A stretch of DNA of 64,000 nucleotides. Source: Pseudomonadota bacterium. Its GTDB lineage: Bacteria > Desulfobacterota > Desulfobulbia > Desulfobulbales > Desulfocapsaceae. The position numbers were made by a program, and so were the translations under genes. The stretch covers positions 1 to 64,000 of the forward strand of contig JAHJNL010000074.1 of the NCBI GenBank assembly GCA_018820855.1, in the 5' to 3' direction. Shown here piece by piece: positions 1 to 10,336 of the stretch. Each line of letters starts with the position of its first letter. Position 1 is the stretch's first letter. The notes under the pieces were generated by a model. That model saw only the letters and a program-made list of their open reading frames with translations. It did no database searches and was not told the origin of the DNA.

Positions 1-790
1 CCAGATGACGGCTACAGATGATTCCCCAACACCGGAAACCACAGCAGAAACTGCCAACAAAGCGGGCACCTGATGTGGGAGCGGTTTCAACCGCGAACAT
101 ACCCCGATACAGGCTACCTGACACTGAGGACACGCCAACACCCATTTCGCGGATAAATCCGCTCCCACACACAGGGAGGGGGAGAAAACAAACACGGACC
201 AGATGACGGATAAAGGGGATTCCCCAACGCCGGAAACCACAGCAGAGACTGCTAACGAAGAGGGCATCTGATGTGGGAGCGGTTTCAACCGCGAACATAC
301 CCCGAGGCAGGTTACCTGATACTGAGGGGCACGCCAACACCCATTTCGCGGATAAATCCGCTCCCACACACAGGGGGAGGAGAAAACAAACACCGGCCAG
401 ATAACGGCTACAGAGGATTCCCCAGCACCGGAAACCACAGCAGAAACTGCCAACAAAGCGGGCACCTGATGTGGGAGCGGTTTCAACCGCGAATATACCC
501 CGAGGCTGGCTACCTGACACTGAGGACACGCCAACACCCATTTCGCGGATAAATCCGCTCCCACACACAGGGCGGGGAGAAAACAAACACGGGCCAGATA
601 ACGGATACATATGACTCCCCAGCACCGGAAACCACAGCAGAAACTGCTAACGAAGCGGGCACCTGATGTGGGAGCGGTTTCAACCGCGAACATACCCCGA
701 GGCAGGCTACCTGACACGGAGGACTCGCCAGCACCCATTTCGCGGATAAATCCGCTCCCACACCCAGGGTGGGGAGGAGACAGAGACAAA
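1..790. repeat. Tandem array of four REP-like inverted-repeat pairs, about 198 bp period
   Basis: Four near-identical units have left arms starting at 74, 272, 470 and 667 and right arms starting at 146, 345, 542 and 739. The left arm reads TGTGGGAGCGG followed by TTTCAACCGCGAA; the right arm is TTCGCGG followed by ATAAATCCGCTCCCACA. Each arm contains its own 6-bp hairpin (GCGGTT-TC-AACCGC and GCGGAT-AA-ATCCGC), and the two arms are also largely complementary to each other, as in bacterial interspersed mosaic elements. About 100 bp of conserved spacer separates consecutive pairs. The array is cut by the left edge of the window, so more copies may lie outside. The core resembles the well-known Pseudomonas REP consensus, from memory. 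The short open frames in this stretch are by-products of the repeat. Confidence 0.9.
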
Positions 791-848
791 TGATTATTTC
801 CTAACCATCTACCAATCATCAAACCTTACAGGGAACTGCTCAGTCTTC

Positions 849-1316
849 TTACTCTCTCCCCTCCAGCCACACGGCATCCCAGTGCGGATACATCCAGAGA
901 CTCTCCACCAGTCCCGCACGTAGCGGGTTGGCTACCAGGTATCGTGCCGCTGCCACAAGATCTTCGTCGCGACGCAGTCCGTGATCGTGATAGCCTGTCT
1001 GCCAGAGAGTACCTGAAGTTCCGGCATGCTCATTGATCAGGCGGGCTGACTGCCCTTTGACAGCTTTCATCACTGCGCCCAGATCGGTCTGCCCCAATTC
1101 GATCAGCCAGTGAAAATGATTGGGCATCACCACAAAAGCCAGCGACCTGACTGTTCCTTTTTCGTGCTGCATCCGCAGTGCATGAATACATATCCTGGCA
1201 GCAGTAAAATCTTGGAAAACCGTTTGTCGTCGAGAGGTGACAGCCGTTAACAGATAATATTGACCATGCTGTGAATAGCGGCCTCTGCGCAGGTCTTGAC
1301 TGTGGAAGTTAGCCAT
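849..1316 (-). CDS. REP-associated tyrosine transposase (RAYT, Y1/IS200-like)
   Basis: This is a single-stranded-DNA nuclease of the HUH Y1 family that is domesticated to act on REP sequences. With the ATG at 1316 the protein is 155 aa; the frame extends to a TTG at 1328, but neither start has a clear Shine-Dalgarno sequence. Key residues are visible: the HUH metal-binding motif inside VMPNHFHW (residues 64-70), a basic helix AVMKAVKGQSAR (81-92), and the presumed catalytic Tyr109 in WQTGYHDHGLR. The length matches the family (about 150-180 aa). It sits alone, with REP-pair arrays on both sides (1-790 and 1345-1710), which is the typical RAYT context and makes it the probable driver of their spread. 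No terminal inverted repeats of an ordinary insertion sequence are seen. Confidence 0.9.
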   Translation of the reverse strand: MANFHSQDLRRGRYSQHGQYYLLTAVTSRRQTVFQDFTAARICIHALRMQHEKGTVRSLAFVVMPNHFHWLIELGQTDLGAVMKAVKGQSARLINEHAGTSGTLWQTGYHDHGLRRDEDLVAAARYLVANPLRAGLVESLWMYPHWDAVWLEGRE

Positions 1317-1344
1317 GACAGTATCCAATAGACTTTTTCATGAT

Positions 1345-1710
1345 TATAGAAGCGGTCTCAACCGCGAACAAGCCCCTCACTGCAGATACAGGCAAGCGGC
1401 TCGGACCAACACCGAGTTCGCGGATAAATCCGCTCCCACAGGAAATGGTGGTTATCTGACAGAACTACGACAGGCCAAGTGGGAGCGGTTTCAACCGCGA
1501 ATAGCACCCCCACTGCGCATAAAGACAAACGGTCGCAGCAACACCGGATTCACGCATAGATCCCAACACACAGGAAATGGTGCTTATCTGACACAACTAC
1601 GACAGGCCAAGTGGGAGCGGTTTCAACCGCGAACAGCACCCCTCACTGCGCATAGAGACAAATGGTCGCATCAGCACCCGAGTTCACGGATAAATCCGCT
1701 CCCCCAATTT
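1345..1710. repeat. Second REP-like array, three pairs, about 132 bp period, partly degenerate
   Basis: AGCGGT cores of the left arm occur at 1351, 1484 and 1616; right arms lie at about 1417, 1549 and 1683. The within-pair distance (about 66 bp core to arm) equals that of the array at 1-790, but the spacer between pairs is only about 37 bp and has a different sequence, giving a 132 bp period. The first left arm (AGCGGTCTCAACCGCGAA) and the middle right arm (1549-1573) carry substitutions, so this array looks older or less maintained. It ends shortly before the stop codon of yaaA. Confidence 0.85.
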
Positions 1711-1749
1711 CCAATCCACACCTCTCAATGTACAAACCGAGCCGTCCTA

Positions 1750-2514
1750 CTACTCCCGGGTGAAGAGATAGTAATTTTCATTGGAGAGGTCAGGACGGAA
1801 GGTGTAGCCGTCCAGGGCAAAATCCTTTAATTCTTCCACTGCCTCCAGTCTGTTCCCTATGGCAAAATCAACCATGCGGCCGCGGGCCCGTTTGGCATGG
1901 ATGGCCACCGTCCGGTAGCCATCCCCTTTGCGCTCCTTGAAATCTATCTGGAGCATGGTTCCCTGAAGATTTTGTTGGTTGATCACCTTGCTGTATTCCA
2001 TGGAAGCCAGATTAACAATTACCGCCTGCCGCTGTCCGGCAAGGGTCTGATTCAGCTCTGCTGTCACCTGCCCTTCCCAGAAGTCATATAGATTCCTGCC
2101 CCGGCTGTTGGCAAGCTTACAGCCCATTTCCAGGCGATAGGCCTGCATCAGATCCAGGGGCCGCAGTACTCCATAGAGACCGGAGAGAATACGCAGGTGA
2201 TCTTGCGCATAATCCAGCTCCTTCCTGCCATATTTCCCGACTGCAATGCTGCTGTACACATCTCCCTTAAAGGACATAAGGGCCGGACGGGCATTCTCCG
2301 GGGTGAAAGGGAGTCGGAAGTCACTGACCCGCTGGTACGTCTGCTCTGCCAGATCTTTACTCATCTTCATCAACACAGCCAATTCGTGTACGGAGAATTT
2401 ACGCAGTTCGCGGATGAGCAGTTCACTTTCCCGAAGCAGGGAAGGTTGAGTGGCATCGGCCACAGGAGGGATTGAAAAATTCTGGGTCTTGGAGGGGGCA
2501 AGAATCATCAGCAT
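1750..2514 (-). CDS. yaaA: YaaA family peroxide-stress protein (DUF328)
   Basis: The 254-aa protein has the full length and architecture of the YaaA/UPF0246 family. In E. coli YaaA limits intracellular free iron and DNA damage during hydrogen peroxide stress. Recognisable signatures are the N-terminal MLMILAPSKTQNF, the central LSGLYGVLRPLDLMQ, YRLEMG, and the C-terminal pair IDFKERKG and HAKRARGRM. The assignment is strong because these blocks are nearly invariant in the family. It is a single gene between the REP array and folP. Its biochemical activity is unknown; DNA binding has been suggested for homologues. Confidence 0.9.
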   Translation of the reverse strand: MLMILAPSKTQNFSIPPVADATQPSLLRESELLIRELRKFSVHELAVLMKMSKDLAEQTYQRVSDFRLPFTPENARPALMSFKGDVYSSIAVGKYGRKELDYAQDHLRILSGLYGVLRPLDLMQAYRLEMGCKLANSRGRNLYDFWEGQVTAELNQTLAGQRQAVIVNLASMEYSKVINQQNLQGTMLQIDFKERKGDGYRTVAIHAKRARGRMVDFAIGNRLEAVEELKDFALDGYTFRPDLSNENYYLFTRE

Positions 2515-2637
2515 GAGAGAAGACTCCTAATGAGGACTGGCGTGGTAAAAAAATGACTTATTCACAGCGGCAGGACTGACCTGAGCCACAACACCACTGC
2601 ACTCAGTCAAAAATCCTGCCTGGAGGTTGAGACGTTT

Positions 2638-3438
2638 TCAGCGAGCCTCGCCAATGGCTGCGGCCAACTGCAGGGCCTGGCGAGTGGCAGCCACGTTGTG
2701 GACGCGGATAATATCCACGCCGGAAGTTGCCGCCAGGGCCGAGACCACAGCTGTGGGCAGATCCCGGTCAGCAACGGAAAGGCCGGTGATATCACCTATG
2801 AACCGTTTACGGGAATGCCCGAGAAGGAGCGAGCAGCCAAGACTCTTGAATTCTGCCAGGTGCTTGAGGATGGAGAGATTGTGGGCAGGGGTCTTGCCAA
2901 AACCGATACCGGGATCAAGGATAATCCGTTTACGCGCAACACCCTCACTCTCCAGCCAGGCCAGCCGCTCCTGAAAAAAATCGATGATTTCCGCCACCAC
3001 GTCCCGGTACTGCGGATTGACCTGCATCTCACCGGGCGTACCCTGCATATGCATGATGATCACCGGCACCGACGTCTTCTGCACCAGCCCGAGCATATCC
3101 GAGTCGTTACGCAGGGCCGAGATATCGTTAATAATGTCAGCACCGGCTTTCAGGGCCTGACGGGCCACTTCAGCCTTTGTTGTGTCTATGGAGATGGGGA
3201 TAGAATGGGTACGACGGATGGAACGAATAGCCGGAATGACCCTGCGCAGCTCTTCTTCTTCAGAAACGGGTTCGGCAAAAGGACGGGTGGATTCCCCGCC
3301 GATATCGAGGATATCGGCACCGGAAGCAATAAGGGCCTCTGCCTGAGCACAGGCAGAGGCCTCTGATACAAACTGGCCACCATCGGAAAAGGAGTCGGGC
3401 GTCACATTGAGTATGCCCATGATCCTGATTGCAGTCAC
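2638..3438 (-). CDS. folP: Dihydropteroate synthase
   Basis: FolP condenses 4-aminobenzoate with 6-hydroxymethyl-dihydropterin pyrophosphate in folate synthesis. All the usual blocks are present in order: GILNVTPDSFSDGG, ILDIGGESTRP, ISIDTTKAEVA, IINDISALR, VIIMHMQGTPGEMQ, ILDPGIGFGKT, LLLGHSRKRFI and the C-terminal RVHNV. The frame is open far upstream, but that part lies inside ftsH. I place the start at the GTG 3436-3438 because AAGGAG sits 7 nt upstream and overlaps the ftsH stop region; this gives 266 aa. The gene follows ftsH by 4 nt on the same strand, the same ftsH-folP order as in E. coli, so the two are very likely co-transcribed and translationally coupled. Confidence 0.95.
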   Translation of the reverse strand: MTAIRIMGILNVTPDSFSDGGQFVSEASACAQAEALIASGADILDIGGESTRPFAEPVSEEEELRRVIPAIRSIRRTHSIPISIDTTKAEVARQALKAGADIINDISALRNDSDMLGLVQKTSVPVIIMHMQGTPGEMQVNPQYRDVVAEIIDFFQERLAWLESEGVARKRIILDPGIGFGKTPAHNLSILKHLAEFKSLGCSLLLGHSRKRFIGDITGLSVADRDLPTAVVSALAATSGVDIIRVHNVAATRQALQLAAAIGEAR

Positions 3439-3442
3439 AACA

Positions 3443-5467
3443 TCACTCCTTGCTTTGCTCTCCTGCCTGGACACTCTCTTCCTGCGACTCTGCAACTTCT
3501 GCTTTTTCTTCAGCGGAAGCCGCAACCGGCTCAGCCGATTCAGCAGTTGCTTCAGCCGGAGCAGTCTCTGCAGCAGCAGGTGCTGCGGGCTCGGCAGGTG
3601 CAACCGGAGCGGCAGGCTTTCTGGCAACCTTCACTGCAGGTTCAGAAGATATGGGCTCGTACTGTCCGGGACGAAGTTCTGCCAGGATACGCTCGATATC
3701 GTCAAGGACAATGGTCTCTTTTTCCAGCAACTCTTCAGCCATTCGCTTGAGTACATCCTTATTTTCGGTGAGCAGTCTGGTCACGGTCTCATTGGCGGTG
3801 AGGATGATTTTCTGCACCTCTCCATCAATCTTGCGAGCCGTATCTTCACTGAAATCACGATGCTGAGAAATCTCTCGGCCAAGAAAAATCTGTTCTTCCT
3901 TCTTGCCAAAGGTGAGAGGCCCGAGTTCCTCACTCATTCCCCAGGCACAGACCATCTTGCGGGCCATATCCGAGGCACGCTCAATATCGTTGCCGGCACC
4001 GGTGGTGATCTCATTAAAGACAAGCTTTTCTGCCACCCGACCACCAAAGAGGATACAGAGGGTATTCTCCAGAAATTTCTTTGAGTGGGTATAGCGCTCA
4101 TCCTTGGGCAGCTGCATGGTGACACCCAAGGCGCGGCCACGGGGAATAATGGTGACCTTATGAATCGGGTCGGTATCCTTTAACAGCCTTGCCACCAGGG
4201 CATGTCCCGCCTCATGATAGGCGGTGACCTCTTTTTCCGCATCGGTGATGATCATGGAACGGCGCTCGGCACCCATCATGATTTTGTCTTTGGCCTTGTC
4301 AATCATGGTCTTGTCGATCTTCTTGGCCCCGTTCCGGGCGGCCATCAGAGCAGCCTCGTTGACAAGATTTTCCAGGTCTGCACCGGTAAAACCAGGGGTA
4401 CCCCGAGCCACGATCTCCATGTCCACATCTTCTTCCATCTTGGTCTTCTTGGCATATATCTCGAGAATCTTCTGTCTGCCTTTGACATCAGGCGCCGGAA
4501 CGATCACCTGTCGATCAAAACGACCGGGACGAAGCAGTGCCGGATCGAGGACATCGGGACGGTTGGTGGCTGCAACGATGATCACGCCTTCGTTGGCCTC
4601 AAAACCATCCATCTCCACCAGGAGCTGATTCAGGGTCTGTTCGCGCTCGTCATGACCGCCGCCCAAGCCTGCCCCACGGTGCCTGCCTACGGCATCAATC
4701 TCATCGATAAAGATAATACAGGGGGCATTTTTTTTGCCCTGGGCAAAAAGGTCACGAACACGGGAAGCACCGACACCCACGAACATCTCCACAAAATCGG
4801 AACCGGAGATGCTATAAAAAGGGACATCTGCCTCACCGGCAATGGCCTTGGCCAGGAGGGTCTTTCCTGTACCTGGAGATCCTGCCAGGAGTACGCCCTT
4901 GGGAATACGACCGCCAAGCTTGGTAAACTTCTGGGGATCCTTGAGAAAATCGATGATCTCCTCCAGCTCCTCTTTGGCCTCGTCTATACCTGCCACATCC
5001 TCGAAGGTGACCTTATTGGTGTCACGCTCCATGAGCTTGGCGCGGGTCTTGCCAAAGGAAAGGGCCCCCCCCTTGCCTCCACCCATCTGCATCTGGCGCA
5101 TGAAGAAAATCCAGACGCCAATGAGGAGCAGCATGGGAAACCAGGAGACGAAAATGGTCATGAACCAAGAGTCCTTCTGCGCTTCTTTGACCGAAATATC
5201 TACCCTGTTATTGCGCAGGATGGAGATCATTTCGTCATCATTGATCGGGTAGATGGTACGAAAGGGTTTGCCGTCCTGCAGGGTGCCCGAAAGGGTGTCA
5301 CCACTGATCTGGACCTTGGAAATCGACTGACTCTCCACAGCAGACATGAACTCACTGTAGGTCAGCGGGTTCAACTGGCCCTGCGGTTTGTTGAAAAGAT
5401 TGAAGAGCAGGATCATGGTGAGACCAATCACCAGCCACATAGAAAGATTTTTATAGAATGTATTCAA
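3443..5467 (-). CDS. ftsH: ATP-dependent zinc metalloprotease FtsH
   Basis: FtsH is a hexameric membrane AAA+ protease that degrades misfolded membrane proteins and regulators. The 674-aa sequence shows two transmembrane segments (about 10-26 and 102-123) around a periplasmic region, Walker A GSPGTGKT (196-203), Walker B IIFIDE (251-256), the second region of homology ending in RPGRFDR, and the protease motif HEAGH (418-422). The last 55 or so residues are an Ala/Glu/Pro-rich low-complexity tail not typical of the E. coli enzyme. Translation appears to start at TTG (5465-5467), with GGAGG 5 nt upstream. It heads the ftsH-folP operon. Confidence 0.97.
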   Translation of the reverse strand: MNTFYKNLSMWLVIGLTMILLFNLFNKPQGQLNPLTYSEFMSAVESQSISKVQISGDTLSGTLQDGKPFRTIYPINDDEMISILRNNRVDISVKEAQKDSWFMTIFVSWFPMLLLIGVWIFFMRQMQMGGGKGGALSFGKTRAKLMERDTNKVTFEDVAGIDEAKEELEEIIDFLKDPQKFTKLGGRIPKGVLLAGSPGTGKTLLAKAIAGEADVPFYSISGSDFVEMFVGVGASRVRDLFAQGKKNAPCIIFIDEIDAVGRHRGAGLGGGHDEREQTLNQLLVEMDGFEANEGVIIVAATNRPDVLDPALLRPGRFDRQVIVPAPDVKGRQKILEIYAKKTKMEEDVDMEIVARGTPGFTGADLENLVNEAALMAARNGAKKIDKTMIDKAKDKIMMGAERRSMIITDAEKEVTAYHEAGHALVARLLKDTDPIHKVTIIPRGRALGVTMQLPKDERYTHSKKFLENTLCILFGGRVAEKLVFNEITTGAGNDIERASDMARKMVCAWGMSEELGPLTFGKKEEQIFLGREISQHRDFSEDTARKIDGEVQKIILTANETVTRLLTENKDVLKRMAEELLEKETIVLDDIERILAELRPGQYEPISSEPAVKVARKPAAPVAPAEPAAPAAAETAPAEATAESAEPVAASAEEKAEVAESQEESVQAGEQSKE

Positions 5468-5841
5468 AGAGTCCTCCGCAACTCCTGAAGTGAGCGTATT
5501 CGACGCCGCTATACGGTGTCTATTAGATGTGTTCCCAATGAAAAACCACTGTCCCGCCTTGTCAATTGACGGGCCAACAGTCCTCTACAGTAAGGACATA
5601 ACAGACCAATGTCGAGGTCAGAAACACTTTTTTCGCAAACAGAGTATCATTTATCACTTTCAGATCGACTTATAGACAGTCAAAATTAATATTGGTTAAC
5701 TAAGTTACACACTGGCTGCAGAAATATTCATACCAGGCATGCGAACTTGCACAGATATGGGGCACAGGAGCACGCCTCGGCGCCTGCAACTTCGCAATTC
5801 CCAGACAGATAAAGAGTTATTGAAGTCTTCGCTTATCTGCG
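5468..5841. other. Intergenic region between ftsH and carB: possible promoter and hairpin
   Basis: No gene is seen. On the minus strand a TTGACA (5560-5565) lies about 95 nt before the ftsH start, but no good -10 box follows at 17 nt, so the promoter is tentative. An inverted repeat with 11-nt arms and one mismatch (5741-5751 and 5785-5795) lies about 50 nt beyond the carB stop. It could act as a carB terminator, although no T-run follows on the minus strand. Confidence 0.35.
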
Positions 5842-8800
5842 CTAAGCCATCAGTTTTTTTATCCCTCTGGTAAAGTACTGCACCGAATGCACCCCGATCT
5901 CTTTTTCCCGCATGGCCTTCATGGCCATGACCACGGCAACGGCACCGGTGGCCGTGGTGGTATAAGGGACGTGAAGTTCCAACGCTGCCCGACGGATGGA
6001 ATAGGAATCCTCGGTAGTGCGCCGTCCCATGGAGGTGTTCACCACCCAGGCCACCTGATGATCCTGCAGCTTGTCCAGAATGTGCGGCCGTCCTTGAGAA
6101 ATCTTATTCACCTGCTCACAGGGGACATTGTTTGACTGGAGAAAATCGGCTGTGCCCTGGGTCGCAATAATGCTGAAATCCATCTCCACCAGAGTACGGG
6201 CAGGGGCCAATATGGAGGCCTTATCGCTGTCTCGAACACTGATAAAAACTGCTCCGGAAGAAGGCAGGGTCGAACCTGTAGCCAGCTGTCCCTTGGCAAT
6301 GGCAAGACCGAGATCATCATCGATTCCCATGACCTCACCCGTGGACTTCATCTCCGGTCCGAGCAGGGTGTCCACATTGTCAAAACGGTCAAAAGGAAAA
6401 ACAGCCTCTTTCACTGCCCAGTGGCTGATTTCCACCTCGCGGGTAAAGCCGAGTTCTTCCAGGCTCATGCCCATCATGACCTTGGTCGCCAGTTTGGCAA
6501 GGGGTACGCCGGTGGCCTTGGAAACAAAAGGAACGGTCCGGGAAGCCCTGGGATTGACTTCAAGAATATAGAGGTCCTTGTCCTTGACGGCAAACTGAAC
6601 ATTCATAAGCCCGATAACGCCAAGCTCTTCAGCCATGGCCCTGCTGGCCCGTTTTATCTCCTCCACCAGTGCCGGGGAGAGGGTGTGAGGGGGCAGGACG
6701 CAGGAAGAGTCACCGGAATGGATACCCGCTTCCTCGATATGTTCCATGATACCGCCGATAACCGTATGGTTCCCGTCACAGATGGCATCCACATCCACTT
6801 CTATGGCGTCTTTCAGAAACTTATCTACCAATACCGGATGTTTTCCTCCGGCCATACCGGGAATGGCCATGAAGTCGCGGATCTCTTTTTCGTTGTAGGC
6901 GATACGCATATCGCGGCCGCCCAGAACATACGAGGGCCGAACCACTACCGGATAACCAATCTTCTCGGAAGCAGCCAAAGCCTCTTCCAGGGTATGCACC
7001 GTATCATTATCAGGCTGGCGCAGACCCAGCTTCTGCAGGAACTGCTGGAAGCGCTTCCGGTCCTCTGCCCGATCAATGGAATCTGGCGGGGTTCCGATGA
7101 TGGGCACGCCGGCCTCTTCCAGGGCCACAGCCAGGTTAAGCGGGGTCTGGCCGCCAAACTGGACTATCACCCCGAAAGGTTTTTCCTGATCGATAATATT
7201 CAGGACATCTTCCAGTGTCAGGGGCTCGAAATAGAGCTTGTCCGAGGTATCATAGTCAGTGGATACAGTCTCGGGATTGGAGTTGACCATAATGGATTCC
7301 ACCCCGATTTCTTTCAGGGCAAAGGCGGCGTGGACACAGCAGTAGTCAAACTCGATGCCCTGACCGATACGGTTAGGTCCTCCGCCCAGAATAATAACCT
7401 TCTTGTTGTCCGAGACAACCGCCTCGTTCTCCTGCTCATAGGTGGAGTAATAGTAGGGGGTATAAGACTCAAACTCAGCAGCGCAGGTGTCCACCAGTTT
7501 GTAGACCGGTGTCACAGCAAGTTTCTTGCGCAGGCCACGAACATCCCCGCTTGAAGTGCCGGTGAGAAAGGCGAGCTGATGATCAGAGTAGCCATACTCT
7601 TTTGTGCGCCGGAGGAAATCAGCGTCCAGGCCCTGAAAACCGCGTTCGCGGATGGTCCCCTCCATCTCCACGATCTGTTCAAAATTCCGCAGGAACCAGG
7701 GATCGATCTGAGTCAGGGCAAAGAGTTTTTCAATGGAAAAGCCACGCTTCAAGCCCTCGTAGATATGGGAGATCCGTTTGGAATTGGGTCGTCGCAGTCC
7801 GCTTTCCAGATCTTCAAGCTCCAGATGGGTCAGATCATTCTTGCCGTCGCCGCCGAATCCGAATCTGCCGGTCTCCAGCGATCGCATTCCTTTCTGAAAG
7901 GCCTCTTTAAAAGTCCGGCCGATGGCCATGGTCTCGCCCACCGATTTCATCGCCGTAGTAAGGAGATCCTCGGCCTCCGGGAATTTCTCGAAGGTCCAGC
8001 GCGGTATCTTCACCACACAGTAATCGATGGTGGGCTCAAAGGAGGCATAGGTCTCCCTGGTGATATCATTTCTGATTTCATCCAGGGTATAGCCGACGGC
8101 AAGCTTTGCGGCAATCTTGGCAATGGGAAATCCGGTGGCCTTGGAAGCCAGGGCCGAACTTCTGGAAACCCGGGGATTCATCTCAATGATCATCAACTCT
8201 CCGTCCGCAGGATTCACGGCAAACTGGACATTAGAGCCCCCTGTCTCCACCCCTATCTCGCGGATAATGGCAATGGCAGCATCCCGCATAGTCTGGTACT
8301 CGCGATCGGTAAGGGTCTGTGCCGGCGCCACGGTGATGGAATCACCGGTATGCACGCCCATGGCATCCACATTTTCAATGGAACAGATAATGACCACGTT
8401 ATCCTTGGTGTCGCGCATCACCTCCAGCTCATACTCTTTCCAGCCCAGCAGGGAACGCTCGAGCATGATCTCAGTGGTCATGGACAGGTCCAGACCCGAG
8501 GAAGAGAGCTCTTCCAGTTCATGACGATTGTAAGCGACTCCGCCACCTGTTCCGCCCAGGGTGAAACTTGGACGAACAATAACAGGAAAGCCGATTTCCT
8601 CTCCGGCGGCCATGGCATCATCCAGGGTATGGACAATGATAGACTTGGGAACATTGAGACCAATGGACTCCATGGCGGCCTTGAACTCTTCTCTGCCTTC
8701 GGCCTTTCTGATAACATCGATATTGGCGGCCAGCATCTCGACATTGTACTTCTCCAACGCACCCATCTCAGCCAGTTTAATGGCAGTGTTCAGGGCAGTC

Positions 8801-9078
8801 TGTCCGCCCAGGGTGGGAAGCAGGGCATCGGGGCGTTCCTTCTCAATGACCTTGATAACCATTTCCGGTGTAATGGGCTCGATATAGGTGGCGTCGGCAA
8901 GCTCCGGGTCGGTCATGATAGTGGCCGGATTGGAGTTGATGAGCACAACCTCATAGCCCTCTTCCTTCAGGGCCTTGACTGCCTGGGCACCGGAATAATC
9001 AAACTCACAGGCCTGACTGATAATGATCGGACCGGAACCAATGATGAGAATCTTTTTGATGTCTGTTCGTTTTGGCAT
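5842..9078 (-). CDS. carB: Carbamoyl-phosphate synthase large subunit
   Basis: CarB makes carbamoyl phosphate from bicarbonate, ammonia delivered by CarA, and 2 ATP, feeding pyrimidine and arginine synthesis. At 1078 aa it is full length. It shows the duplicated ATP-grasp architecture: the N-terminal half has [20 protein letters not shown] and [20 protein letters not shown]; the C-terminal half repeats these as [19 protein letters not shown] and [20 protein letters not shown]. These are followed by an MGS-like allosteric domain (about 940-1078). It lies 88 nt downstream of carA on the same strand, forming the usual carAB pair. The long antisense open frames over this gene are shadows. Confidence 0.98.
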   Translation of the reverse strand: MPKRTDIKKILIIGSGPIIISQACEFDYSGAQAVKALKEEGYEVVLINSNPATIMTDPELADATYIEPITPEMVIKVIEKERPDALLPTLGGQTALNTAIKLAEMGALEKYNVEMLAANIDVIRKAEGREEFKAAMESIGLNVPKSIIVHTLDDAMAAGEEIGFPVIVRPSFTLGGTGGGVAYNRHELEELSSSGLDLSMTTEIMLERSLLGWKEYELEVMRDTKDNVVIICSIENVDAMGVHTGDSITVAPAQTLTDREYQTMRDAAIAIIREIGVETGGSNVQFAVNPADGELMIIEMNPRVSRSSALASKATGFPIAKIAAKLAVGYTLDEIRNDITRETYASFEPTIDYCVVKIPRWTFEKFPEAEDLLTTAMKSVGETMAIGRTFKEAFQKGMRSLETGRFGFGGDGKNDLTHLELEDLESGLRRPNSKRISHIYEGLKRGFSIEKLFALTQIDPWFLRNFEQIVEMEGTIRERGFQGLDADFLRRTKEYGYSDHQLAFLTGTSSGDVRGLRKKLAVTPVYKLVDTCAAEFESYTPYYYSTYEQENEAVVSDNKKVIILGGGPNRIGQGIEFDYCCVHAAFALKEIGVESIMVNSNPETVSTDYDTSDKLYFEPLTLEDVLNIIDQEKPFGVIVQFGGQTPLNLAVALEEAGVPIIGTPPDSIDRAEDRKRFQQFLQKLGLRQPDNDTVHTLEEALAASEKIGYPVVVRPSYVLGGRDMRIAYNEKEIRDFMAIPGMAGGKHPVLVDKFLKDAIEVDVDAICDGNHTVIGGIMEHIEEAGIHSGDSSCVLPPHTLSPALVEEIKRASRAMAEELGVIGLMNVQFAVKDKDLYILEVNPRASRTVPFVSKATGVPLAKLATKVMMGMSLEELGFTREVEISHWAVKEAVFPFDRFDNVDTLLGPEMKSTGEVMGIDDDLGLAIAKGQLATGSTLPSSGAVFISVRDSDKASILAPARTLVEMDFSIIATQGTADFLQSNNVPCEQVNKISQGRPHILDKLQDHQVAWVVNTSMGRRTTEDSYSIRRAALELHVPYTTTATGAVAVVMAMKAMREKEIGVHSVQYFTRGIKKLMA

Positions 9079-9166
9079 GGGAGATTTTTTTTGTTTTCAG
9101 TTTCACCCAAAGGGGCATAAATTAGTTTTCGGCAAAGTGTTGCGCTTAAGCACTCTATGACGAATC

Positions 9167-10282
9167 TCAGATCATCTCTATAAAGCGATCAAAAAGATAC
9201 ATGGCATCGTGAGGGCCCGGCGCATGTTCAGGATGATACTGGACAGAGAATGCCTGGTATTTCTTATGGCGCATGCCCTCGACAGAGCCGTCATTGAGAT
9301 TGACATGCGTAAGCTCCACCTCATCCGGATTGAGACTGTCCATGTCTACACAAAAGCCGTGGTTCTGGGAGGTGATCTCCACCCGCCCGGTGGTCAGATC
9401 CTTGACCGGCTGATTGCCGCCCCGGTGACCGAATTTCAGTTTGTAGGTAGAGCCGCCATAGGCAAGGCCAAGAAGCTGATGGCCCAGGCAGATACCAAAG
9501 ATGGGTTTTTTGCCCAACAGGTTGCGAATGGTCTCCACTACCCCGGGAACCCCCTCAGGGTCACCCGGACCATTGGAGAGAAAGATACCGTCCGGATTCA
9601 TGGCCAGGACTGTTGCAGCATCGGTTGATGCCGGCACCACCTGGACCTGACACCCCTTGTCCGTAAAAATCCGGGCCTGGTTGTATTTCAGGCCGAAATC
9701 AAAGGCAACAATCTTGCGCGGTTTGTCGAGCCCGGACTGAGCTGTGGTAAATCCGGTTCCGGGAACCGGTCGGTTATCGGCCCAGCCGTATGGTTCGCGG
9801 CAGGTCACCCTGCTCACCATATCCTGGCCTACCAGTCCTGACCACTCGCGGGCACGGGCCACCAAAGAATCACGATCCAGATCTTCAGTGGAGACAATGC
9901 CTTTCATGGCCCCTTGGGTCCGGATATGACGAACCAGCGCCCGCGTATCAAAGCCCTCTACTCCAAGCACTCCGTACTCCTGAAGAAACTCGGCAAGGGT
10001 TCCCTCGGAACGAAAGTTGGAAGGATAAGCATTGTATTCTTTGACAAGAAAGGCTCTGGGATGAATGGAAGCAGACTCCATGTCCGCCTTATTAACCCCG
10101 TAATTGCCAATCAAGGGATACGTCATAGTGACGATCTGGCCCTTATAGGAAGGATCGGTAAGGATTTCCTGATAACCGCTCATGGAGGTATTGAAGACGA
10201 TCTCGCCAACGGCCTCGCCTGATCCGGTAAACGATCGGCCCTCAAAAAGGGTCCCATCTTCCAAAACAATAACTGCTTTCAT
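9167..10282 (-). CDS. carA: Carbamoyl-phosphate synthase small (glutaminase) subunit
   Basis: CarA hydrolyses glutamine and channels ammonia to CarB. The 371-aa protein has the N-terminal CPSase small-chain domain (about 1-150) and a class I glutamine amidotransferase domain with the triad Cys265 (GICLGHQL), His350 and Glu352 (YHPEH). The usual small-chain signatures [17 protein letters not shown] and SNGPGDP are also visible. It precedes carB in the same direction. No obvious leader peptide or operator was recognised in the 54 nt upstream, which separate it from the end of waaA, so waaA-carA-carB could be one transcript. Confidence 0.97.
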   Translation of the reverse strand: MKAVIVLEDGTLFEGRSFTGSGEAVGEIVFNTSMSGYQEILTDPSYKGQIVTMTYPLIGNYGVNKADMESASIHPRAFLVKEYNAYPSNFRSEGTLAEFLQEYGVLGVEGFDTRALVRHIRTQGAMKGIVSTEDLDRDSLVARAREWSGLVGQDMVSRVTCREPYGWADNRPVPGTGFTTAQSGLDKPRKIVAFDFGLKYNQARIFTDKGCQVQVVPASTDAATVLAMNPDGIFLSNGPGDPEGVPGVVETIRNLLGKKPIFGICLGHQLLGLAYGGSTYKLKFGHRGGNQPVKDLTTGRVEITSQNHGFCVDMDSLNPDEVELTHVNLNDGSVEGMRHKKYQAFSVQYHPEHAPGPHDAMYLFDRFIEMI

Positions 10283-10336
10283 TTATTCCCCCTGTACTTC
10301 GCTTCTGGGTAAACGGCCCTGGCAGGCCTGAACTAT

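Noticed and set aside
1-1710. CRISPR-like repeat array
   Set aside because: The repeats are paired inverted arms with conserved spacers and a 132-198 bp period, next to a RAYT. CRISPR needs short identical direct repeats with unique spacers.
2638-3627. FolP with a 60-residue N-terminal extension
   Set aside because: The extra part is an out-of-frame reading of the FtsH tail. The GTG at 3438 has a proper SD and gives the normal FolP length.
4202-9120. Long plus-strand open frames over ftsH and carB (for example 4202-5488 and 7579-9120)
   Set aside because: They are antisense to highly conserved genes, have no recognisable domains, and arise from codon bias of the true genes.
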